Of a stretch of DNA of 64,000 nt, positions 39,212 to 50,300 are shown piece by piece. The stretch comes from Hypomesus transpacificus (lineage: Eukaryota; Chordata; Actinopteri; Osmeriformes; Osmeridae). The position numbers and the translations under genes are program-made. The notes under the pieces are model-generated. The model made no database searches, was not told the origin of the DNA, and saw nothing but the letters and a program-made list of their open reading frames with translations. Location of the stretch: contig NC_061067.1 in assembly GCF_021917145.1 (NCBI RefSeq), positions 4,111,389 to 4,175,388 on the forward strand. The letters are read 5' to 3'. Numbering within the stretch: the stretch's first letter is position 1; each line of letters opens with the position of its first letter.

Positions 39212-42200
39212 CTGGCTGTATGCTTATGTGTGTGTGTGTGTGTATGTGTGTCTGCCTGATGGAAACAGTCCAGTTAGCACATTTTTTCCCTCTGTGCCCC
39301 TGTGGATTAAGAGGGAGACCCTGTGGATGGGGGCTGTGTGTTAGCTGTTTATTCCAGTCTTCAGGGATTAACCCAGAGGAAGGGGGGCCACAGCATGGTG
39401 AAGGGGTCAGTGAACCCCTCATCAATGCCCCAGGGCCCATGTAGCTGTGCGCTGGAGACACGATGCTGCCAAACCCTCCAGGTGTTGTAGAAACATCTGC
39501 AGTAAGTTGTCAGCCCTATAGATCTCCTGAAGGAGCTCGAGCTATCAGGAGGTGAACTGCCTCTGCAGACCACAGTGTCCATGGACTGTGTTGTTGGCTA
39601 TGTGGTGCTCCAGGTGAGGAGAGGGTTGAACCTGGCTCCGGGGAGCCCAACAGGATCTGTACCGGCCCTGTTGGGTCAGCAGTAGTGTGGATCCAGAGCA
39701 GTGTGCCTGCATCCCCAGACAAAAGCTGCTGTTTCCTGGTGTCCGAGCATGCCGTGTGGCAGTAGGAGTGGGAGCATTAAGGACTTTCTCCCTGGTGTTA
39801 ACAGGTATTTACTGGTAACTGAAAGTGGGCCTCTGGCCAGGGAGAGGGGGTGGGGGAGGGAGGGGTCCGAAAAATTCTGATTTAAGCCATTTTTACTTCA
39901 AGGCTGTATTGCCCCCCACCCCCCCCCCCCCCCCCCCTCCCTCATTCCCCCGCCTCCTCTCTGTCTCCTCCCCCTCTCTGTGTTCATTACTCACACCCCA
40001 ACTCACTCTCTGGACGCTGTTTAAATGCCAGTCTATATTCAGAGGCTAGCTGCTGCTAACTACAGTGACTACCCACCACAACACTTGATTTATCCAGCCT
40101 TTCTCTTCCTCCTTCCCTCTCTTTCTCTCCTCTGCTCTCCTCTCTTTTTCTCATGTTTCTGCAGTTGCAATTTATTTAGCTGTGTCGGAGGTCAGTTTCA
40201 ATTTGAAAAAAAGGGTACAGGTCCTTGAAGTCGTTTTGTTATTTATCAGCCAAGGACAGAGAAAATGAGGTGTGTGAGTCCCAGCTGCTGGAAGCTGTTG
40301 GTAACCCCTGATAACTCACAAACTCTCAGGAACAAAAGAGACGGTCTGAGCCTTCAGTAAATGCCAAAAGTAAATCCAGGATTACTACTTAGTTGGCCCA
40401 GTGTTCCAGTTTGACCGTTTTTTTTTCAGTGTAGCTCAAACGAGTAGTGGTTCTCGAGTAGTGGTTCTCAGACCCAACTGTCTCACCCATGGTCCATAGC
40501 AGATCTGAAACGTTGTCTCCTCCTGTCTGGCCCTCAGTTCTGTGCGTACTGTAAGCGCCTTGGAGCCTCGGTCAAGTGCTGCGAGGGCAGCTGCTGCCGG
40601 TTCTACCACTTCCCGTGTGCGGCGGCGGCAGGAGCTTTCCAGGACATGACGCTGCGCTCGCTCCTCTGCCCCGACCACCTGCAGCTCACCACGCACCCGT
40701 GTGAGTAGACTCCCCCCTCCCCTGCCAGGCTCATCACCCTCATCCTCAATAGCTGCAGTTGACATACTGTTAATGGTTTCCTCCTCTGCATATGGTGAAA
40801 AGGAAGCTCACTCTCCTTCTCTCTCCCTCTCCCTCTCCCTCTCCCTCTCCCCCTCTCCCTCTCCCTCTCCCTCTCCCTCTCCCTCTCCCTCTCCCTCTCC
40901 CTCTCCCTCTCCCTCTCCCTCTCCCTCTCCCTCTCCCTCTCCCTCTCCCTCTCCCTCTCCCTCTCTCTCTCCCTCTGCAGTCCAGTCCACCGTGGTGTGT
41001 GAGGTGTGCTCCAGCCCCAGCGACCTGCAGGACCTCCTGCTGTGCTCCAGCTGTGGCCGCCACTACCACGGCTCCTGTCTGGAGATGGGCACCACGCCTC
41101 TCAGGAGGGCAGGCTGGCAGTGCCCGCCCTGCAAGGTCTGCCTCACCTGCAGGTGAGCAACTGAGCGAGACATCCGCTTTCAAAAGAAGAAGAAAGCGGT
41201 TTCATTTATTCGTTTTGTTCATTTATCTATTTGATTCAATGCTCATCTGACTCTCAATCCATCCATGCTTTCATCCCTCCATCACTCCATATGCCCCGCT
41301 TACCTGCTGTAGAAGTTCTGTCGTTTTTGAGCAGAGATGTTAAAGCTTGAAAGATGAAGAACTGTTTACTGAAACATGAGTTCAGTGGAAATATGAGGGA
41401 GTTTATTATAGTGTGTGCATACAATGTTTGATTGCCTTCGAGACCACAAACACACATGCAAACAGACACTCACACACACATCGCTATCCATTTGAATGTG
41501 TGCAGTTTTCTGTGTGAAAGTGTGTGTGTGCGAGTACGCTACTCGGGTTTGTGGGGAGTGTAGAATTGAATATCAGATGAAGATCTTTTGATGACTAAAC
41601 CTACAAAGAGTTTGTTACTAGTGTGTCCTTAATGGGAGTAAGTGAAAAACAAGCTAGCCTAGACTGATCCAGCCCTGGACAAATTAACCAGGAACATTCA
41701 TCACACCAGGGCAAACTTTATTAGACTTTGAAGTAAAAAAAAAAAAAAAAAAAAAAAAGTACAGATTTATCAAATGTGATGAAGCTTGGTTTTCAGCACT
41801 CCTCTCTCCTCTCTCTCTCTCTCTCTCTCTTTGTTCCCTTAGTCTTAGAGGAGCTGAGGAGGGAAAATATATCAAACACACAGAGCAGTTTGATTCCAAC
41901 CGATGGGAGTTAGGGGAATTTAAAATCGCGGGCCTGGGTTAAATGAGAAGGGGGGAGACACTTGGGAGTGTGTGTGTGTATTTGTGTATGTGGGAGTGTG
42001 TGTGTGTGTGTGTGTATTCGTGTAGGTAAGCATGTGTGTAGGTCTATTTCTCACAGCTGTAAATCTCTAATGTTGTTCTCATTCACTTTGGATTTGCATC
42101 AGCTGAAATGCAGGCCATAAATCAGTATAGACATGCATACTCACACACAGCAGAATGATTTAATGCATACCAAAATTTAAAAAGCCTTAGAAAATTCTTA

Positions 42201-42297
42201 GATGCACTGTCATTGGTGCATGCACCTGCAGTATCAGGATGTTGGCACAGACTGGAGATCACCAGGAGAGTAATGATGAAATGTTGTGCTAAACCAC

Positions 42298-42330
<33 letters not shown>

Positions 42331-45300
42331 GACCCGTGGTGACGACAGCCAGATGTTGGTGTGTGAAGTCTGTGATAAAGGTTACCACACCTACTGTCTG
42401 CAGCCTGTCATGGAACATACACCCACCAACAGGTGGAGGTGTAAGGTGAGGCACACACACATTATTAGGGGAAATCGGGAGGGAGGGGAAAGAAATAGAC
42501 ATGGTCAGAGAAAGAGAAAGGGATACTTAGTCCTGTATTGTCAAGTAGAATGAGCCAAACAGCCTCTAAGCAAGTGCTTCCAGATAACACTGTATCTGTA
42601 ATTACATCTCCTTGTCCCTTGCCTGCTTAGTCACTCTTTTTAAACACTGTTTGTCTCTCTCTGTCTGGTCTTTGAAGGAATTTCAAGTGTTTTATTGGCA
42701 CTTGACAAGATATTTCAAATATTGCCAAAATACGCACAGAGGCAGACATGAATCTATATATTTTTACTTTTTCTAAATGCATATATACATAAACATCCCT
42801 CTCTGGTTCCATATACTGTATCTCTCTCTATCTCTATCCCCCCCTCTTTCTCTCATTTCCTCTCTCCCCTCCTCTCTCTTTTTCTCATCTTTGTTCCTAG
42901 TCCCCTAAGAGTCTTTGGGTTTAGAGCCATTTTGTTGCTCCTTTTAGTGAGAAGGAGGAGTGGAGCGATGCACGCACACACTTGCATGCTCACACGAACA
43001 CATGTGCACACACACACACACACATACATACATGTTCTTAAAAGAAGCTCCCTTCCATCCTATTCCAGACAGGCAGACTTTCCCTGGCTAGCCAGTTTGT
43101 GTCGTGAGGATGCCCCAGTACAGCAAGCTAACCCACTGGCTGGCTGGCAGACCCAGATAGGGTTCCGTCTGTCTGTGTGTGTGTGTGTGTGTGTGTGAGC
43201 ATGATACCTCGGACGGGTGTCGATTTTCACTGCTGTAGCTTAGAGTGTTGGCTGCTCTAGTTGGGGAGATAGATTGTGTGTGTGTGTGTGGGTGCATGCA
43301 TTTCAGTTTGTTTTCTATCCTTTTCTTACCAATGTCTTGACCCCTTCCCAGAACTGTCGGGTGTGCAGCCAATGCAGTGTAAGGGCGTCCGGTCAGTGGG
43401 CCAATCACCCATCGCTGTGTGAGGTGTGTCGGCCTGCCCTGCCCTGCCCCTTCTGTGGCCGTGCCCCAGACCCCAACAAGCCTCACGACTATTTCACCTG
43501 CAACACCTGCAAGAGGTACAAACACACACGAAACACATTCAGCTTCCTCACCTATTGCTTCCGCATGAGCCACAATAAACACATAATTTTTTTCTCTCTC
43601 TCTTATTTTCCTAGATGGGTGCATACAGAGTGTGTGAACCAGGGAGGGGGGGAGGGAGCTGACCCCCCCTTTCAAAATAACTTTGAATGCAGTCTTTGTA
43701 AACCGTTGGATCTGGAGACGGACATGGAGATTAGCCAATCACACACCAGCCCTAGTCATATCAGCCTATCCCTGCCTAGCCCCTTCCAAACACAGACATG
43801 TTCCAATCATGCTAGCCCAACACATACTAGCCCAGCACACGTTGGCTCTACCACTGTTAGCCTAATCAATGTTAGCCCAACTCATGAGAGGCCTATGCAT
43901 GCTAGCCCCATGCATGTCCCTGTCGTTGCAAGCCCAGTTCATGCCAGCCCCAGCCATGCTAGTCAAATTAGCTCCATACCTCCAAGCCCTTGCCCAGCCC
44001 AGACAGAAACTAACCCCATGTGCACTCAGGATAGCCCCATGGAGTCTAGCCCTATACATTCTAGTCCACCTCACGCAAGTCCATCTCATTCTAGCCGCGC
44101 TCATTTAAACCCTACATCACCTTCATGTCCTTCCCAGGCACCGTCTAGCCCAATGTGCACTCAAGCTAGCCCAACAGATGCTAGCCCAACTGATTCTATG
44201 CCAACAGATGCTAGCATAAAAGATGCTAACTCAACCGATGTTAGTGCAGCAGGTGCTAGCCCAACACATGTTAGCAGTCCTCATGTTAGCCCAACACATG
44301 CTAGCCCACCTCGTGTTGGCCACAATCAGCTGAGCCTTAACTGTGCTAGCCATAGCCATGATGGCCTCATTCATGCTAGTCAAACTAATGCAAGTGCTAG
44401 CCCTAGTCATATGAGCCCCGTCCACATCTGCCCAAGTCCAGACCAGATGTATCCTAGCGTCATGGAGGACAGACCCATCACACCTTCCCCTCTCCAGACA
44501 CAATCTAGAACCTCCTACACCATGTCCAGTCCTTCCCAGGACACACAGGACAGCCCTGTAAACACAAACTCCACCATGTATATGCAGTCCAGCCCCAAAC
44601 AGGATAGCCCTACACACTTAAGTCCCAGGCCACCTAGCGCTAGTCCACTAAGCCCCAGTCCACTTAGCCTCTTACCCAACCAGACACAGGCAAGCACAGA
44701 CATACAAACCGAGTATAGTCCAACCTCACCCTGCCCTGCATCACCAAGCTCCAGTCCACCTAGCCCCAGCTCTGCTCAGGCCCAGACGAGCCCCGCTTTG
44801 ACTTATAATAGTCCTGTTGTTAGCCCATTCTCCACACCAGCAAGCCCAGCCCCACCCACCTCAACCCCTGTAAGCCCAGCCCATCTCCAGCCCACCTCAA
44901 CCCCACCAAGCCCTGCCCAAGTCAAACCCACCTCATCCCCAGCAAGCCCTGCCCAGCTCCTACCCACCTCAACCCCAGCAAGCCCTGCCCAGCTCCTACC
45001 CACCTCAACCCCAGCAAGCCCTGCCCATCTCCAACCCACCTCAACCCCAGCAAGCCCTGCCCAGCTCCAACCCACCTCAACCCCAGCAAGCCCTGCCCAT
45101 CTCCAACCCACCTCAACCCCAGCAAGCCCTGCCCATCTCCAGCCCACCTCAACCCCAGCAAGCCCTGGCCAGCTCCAACCCACCTCAACCCCAGCAAGCC
45201 CTGGCCAGCTCCAACCCACCTCAACCCCAGCAAGCCCTGCCCAGCTCCAACCCACCTCAACCCCAGCAAGCCCTGCCCATCTCCAGCCCACCTCAACCCC

Positions 45301-47275
45301 AGCAAGCCCTGGCCAGCTCCAACCCACCTCAACCCCAGCAAGCCCTGCCCAGCTCCAACCCACCTCAACCCCAGCAAGCCCTGCCCAGCTCCAACCCACC
45401 TCAACCCCAGCAAGCCCTACCCATCTCCAGGCCACCTCAACCCCAGCAAGCCCTGGCCAGCTCCAACCCACCTCAACCCCAGCAAGCCCTACCTATCTCC
45501 AGCCCACCTCAACCCCCGCAAGCCCTGGCCAGCTCCAACCCACCTCAACCCCAGCAAGCCCTGTCCATGAAGCCACTGATCCAGAGCCAGAACCAACAAT
45601 GGGTGAGTGATACATACTCCTTATATTGGTGTGCTGCATTACTTTGTCATATTGTTTGTATGTGTGTGCGCGCACATATGCATTTCTGGCTGTTTGTTTG
45701 TGTGTGTGTACGGCCCTGTAAGCCTGCAGATCTCAGCTGTAGTATGTTTCCATAGTTCCCAGAGAGGGGAAAAGAGCATCAATTACTGGCTGCGCTGTGC
45801 TCATAGTAGCCAGTGGTGACCAATCAGAAACAACCCTGCAAGCTAGCCAGTTGTATTTTCCAGGAAGACCTTATTACTGGGCCTAATGAAAATGGACACT
45901 CCTAGCTGCCTGGCAGACTGGAGGAGGAGGGAGAGACAGAGTGGGGTGGGAGTTGTAGGAGGGAATAAGGGTGGACAGGCAGGGGGAAGGAGAGGAAGGG
46001 GTGGGAAGGGGTAGAGGCAGGCAGACCGTCAGGTTTGGAAGCTAGCAGGTAGGCAGAATGAGCGAGAGATGGAGGAAAGAAGGGAGAGAGACAGGCAGAC
46101 AGTCAGAATTGAATGGAGGCATGCAGGCAGGGAGAGAGGGAGGTAGGCATGTGGATGGGCGGAAGAGGAGGATGAAGGGGTGAGGAGGATAGGTGTGTAT
46201 TCATAGCATCTAGGCATAGAAAAGTAAGGAAATAAATATAAGGCTATCTCTCTATATATAGTGTGTATGCTTCAGTTCTCTCCCTCCCCTTGTCTCATAT
46301 GGTCTTTCTCTCCCAACAATTTCACTCTCCCTCGCTTCTCTCTCGCCCCACTCTCTCTCTGTCGCGCCATGCTGTAGTGCATTTCTTTTTTTCCTCGTTC
46401 CTTTCCCCCACCTCCTTCATCTCGTCCCTCCCTGTCTCCACTCCCTGTTCTATTTGGGTGCAACCAGGAGTGATGGGGAGAGGGAGAGGTGAAAGAGGGA
46501 TGGAGAGTGAGGTGAAAGTGTGATGGAGAGAGAGATGATGGAGAGAGGGGAAGGAGTGATGGAGAGAGAGAGAGAGAGGTGAAGTTGTCTCGTTGTGGAT
46601 GTAGACTGACAGCCCCACTCAGGGGTGTTACCGAGGCGACGAGGGGGGAGGTAGTGGAGGAGGAAGAGGGGACGGGTGGGTGGGGAATAAAAAGGAAGCA
46701 AATAGTATCAGCAGAGCGAGAGACTGAGAGGCAGGGGGAAAAGGAGAAAGAATCTGTCTGTACTTGGCATGTTTTTGACTGAGTAAGATTCAGAGAGGGC
46801 AAAGTTACAGACCTATTGCTGCAGAGAGGGCTTAGCACCATTCAGTGTTGCTGGAGTGATGGAGGGAGGGGAGGAGAGGGGGATAGAAGGAGGGTGTGTT
46901 GGCCTGGCAGTTTTCTGTCCCTCCTGCTCCAGCCTCCGCTCTGGGAGGGAGAGAAGGGTGGGGGATGCATGGGGGCTGGGGTGGAGGGGGGGGGGGGTGG
47001 GGGTGGGGGGAGGGAGCAGGGTAGAATACTCGGGAGACAGTGCCGGTGAGTTAAAAATAGCTCCCAGGTCTCAGCCAATGGGAGCTCTTACTGGCCTCCC
47101 CATCTGAAAAACGATAGGCACATGGTCGCCGTGGCAGCAGGAGGCTGGGTTGGAACAGCGCTGTTTTCTGCCCCTGCAGAGTACAGATACATCCTTCACT
47201 TTCTCTCCTCCTCTGTGTTCCTCCCTTCCCTCCCTAGAACTTTGTCACTCTTTACTCTCCCACACACACACTATT

Positions 47276-47353
<78 letters not shown>

Positions 47354-50300
47354 GCGCGTTCTCTCTCTCTCTCTTTCGCGTTCTCTCCCTCGCGTTCTCT
47401 CCTTCCTTTTCCTTCTCTCCGTGTTATATTGTAAGTCTGGCACTCAGCCCTGATCTGCCGTGTGTGTGTGTGGGCATCCTTCCTCCCCACACTATCCCTT
47501 GAGTATTAACTTACTGCTGGCACGTCCGTTTCATCTTCCCACTGCTCAGATTGAGTGATTAGTCAGACGCTGGCTGTGCAGTTGACACTGTGTGATTAGC
47601 ATTGATGCTAACTTCTGGACCCTGATCCATCAACTGCGTTAGCATTGATGCTAACTTACGGACCCTGCTCCATCAAATGTGTTAGCATTGATGCTAACTT
47701 CTGGATGCTGCTCCACCAGCTGTTTGTTAGCATTGATGCTAACTTTTGGACCCTGCTGCATCAAATGTGTTAGTCCCTGATGGACACTAAATTCACTGTT
47801 CACCTACTGGCCACGTCTTTTCTGCCAAGAAGTGTGGGAATAGGTTTGGCTGGCAGGGGATTTGGCTTGGTCAGGATAGTGAGTATGTGAATGATCATGA
47901 CTCAGCAGGATAATTAGATGTCAGATGCTGGGTTCGAGGGTCTGTAGTTGGTTCAGGGTAGCTCTGAAAGAAAAAGCTCAGTAGTTATGTAGCCCTGTGA
48001 ATTTGGCTCACTCCATTCTGGGCCAGAATGTTGTTTTGTTCCATCCTGGAAACCTTCGCCACGGCGATTTAACGAGAACAAGGGGGCCCGGTTGTCATGG
48101 AGACGTATCCCTACGCGGGCTTTACGGCACGGCCTGCAATTTTTTCGACTCAAAGAAAAGAGGGATGATGGGAGAGGAAGAGAAGAGGGGAGTCAGCAGG
48201 AGGAGGAGAGGAGAGGGATGACTGGAGAGAAGGATGAAAAATGTTGGAAGTACAGTAGAATGTCTGTTAAAAAGGGTTGGAAAAGAGACAATGGAATGAT
48301 GTTAGTAGTGGTGGTAACTGCCTTTCCCCATCCAGACCCATTTATTGAAGTGTGAAGGGGATGAATGGAGAGAGCGGAGAGATAGATGGATCACAAATAG
48401 GTGGAGGAAGAGGAGGGGGGACTGACTGGAGGCCTAGAACCGGAAGAGTGGGAGGTGGATGATGACAAGGACGAAAAGGAGGAATGGATAGAGGGGAAAA
48501 AGGGAGGGGGAGAGATAAGGACCTTGAAGACATGTTCTCATTAGTGTGGCATCAGAGCCTAATTAAGTGGGTGTGTGAACTGCTGTGATTGAATGACACC
48601 GACTGTTGTCTGTTGGGTTGAGAATAGAGACTCACATCGATACTACAGGAACGCCAACATGGTCCACTAAATTTCTTCATCCCACAAGACATATTAGTAG
48701 TCAAAATTATTCGCTGAAATTTCTGGATTTAAAAAGAAAAATAATATTTGCATAAATGCTAAATCAACCATGGACACAGCTGCAGTGGAGACATGTTTTT
48801 TTTCTCCACTTTCTTTTACTTAGTTTTTTACTTGGTAATTAGAAACTTCTTCAGATTGAGGTCGAAAGGAGTAACACCTTCAGTAACTGAGGTTTATTTA
48901 ATCTCAGTGTTTGTCTCACTGCCAGGTGTCTGATGCCACTCTGCTGTACTGAATACCTGTGATGAAGTTCGTAATTAATCTGCAGTGTCTGTGCCAAACT
49001 TATCTTTTTGATAAATCTGTCTCTTTGCCAAACTTGTCTCTGCCTGTGTCCCTACCCACCTCCTCTGGCCAAAGCTGCCCTGTTATTGGATGGAGAAAGC
49101 TAACAGCCTATAACCGTGACTGACACATCTCTCCGTCCCCCTCTTTTCCCTCTCTGTTGCTCTCTTTTGGGCCATTTGTCTCTTTATCTCAATTCCTAGA
49201 TGTATTCATGGCTGTTGTGGAGCCAGAGAGGGAGGAAGAGATGGACGAGGAAGAGGAGGATGAGGTGGTGAATCATAAGGAGGTGCAGCTAGAAGTGGAG
49301 GAAAAGGAGCAGAACGACCTGCAACTACAGGAAGAGGAGGAAGAGATGGAGGTACAACTGGAGGAGGACATTCTGCAGCAAAATGAGGTGGTGGATCTAA
49401 TCGAGAAGGTGCAACACATGGAGGTGCAGGAGCCGAAGTGGGATGAGGAGAAGGTAGAGGAGCACCAGGATCTGTTGCTGCAGCCGTTTCAGAGGGAGGA
49501 GCTACAGCAGAGGGAGGAGCTACAGCAGAGGGAGGAGCTACAGCGTGAGGAGGAGCTACAGCAGAGGGAGGAGCTACAGCAGAGGGAGAAGCGACAGCGT
49601 GAGGAGGAGCTACAGCAGAGGGAGGAGCTACAGCAGAGGGAGGAGCGACAGCGTGAGGAGGAGCTAAAGCAGAGGGAGGCGCTACAGCTTGAGGAGGAGC
49701 TACAGCTTGAGGAGGAGCTACAGCAGGAGGAGGAGCTACATCATGAGGAGGAGCTACAGCAGGAGGAGGAGCTACTGCAGAGGGAGGAGCTACAGCAGAA
49801 TGAGGGCCTAAAGCCAGAGGAGGAGTTGCTGGAGGAGGGGCTAAAGTTGGAGGAGGGGCTAAAGCAGAATGAGGAGTTACATGAGGAGGAGCTAAAGCAG
49901 AATGAGGAGTTACAGGAGAAGGAGCTAAAGCAGAATGAGGAGTTACAGGAGGAGGAGCTAAAGCAGAAGGAGGAGTTACAGGAGGAGGAGCTAAAGCAGG
50001 AGGAGGAGTTACAGGGGCAGAAGGAGGAGCTGCAAGAGGATCTGCGTTTGGTCGAGGAGGATCAACAACATGAAGTGCAGCAGCTTGAGAAGGAAGAGGA
50101 ACAGAACGAGGAGGAGGAGCAGATGGAGGAGCAGGAGGAGGAGATGTCTCAGGAGGCAGATGCTACTGTCAGCCTTCAACAGAAGGAGGAGGAGCAGGAG
50201 GAGGAGGAGATGTCTCAGGAGGCAGATGCTACTGCCAGCCTTCAACAGAAGGAGGAGGAGCAGGAGGAGGAGGAGATGTCTCAGGAGGTAGATGCTACTG

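Noticed and set aside
44803..45471. 222-codon antisense open frame with a repeated GLAGVEVGW motif
   Set aside because: It is the complement of the 36-bp minisatellite in kmt2c exon 11. A period divisible by three keeps all frames open. No splice, start or homology support.
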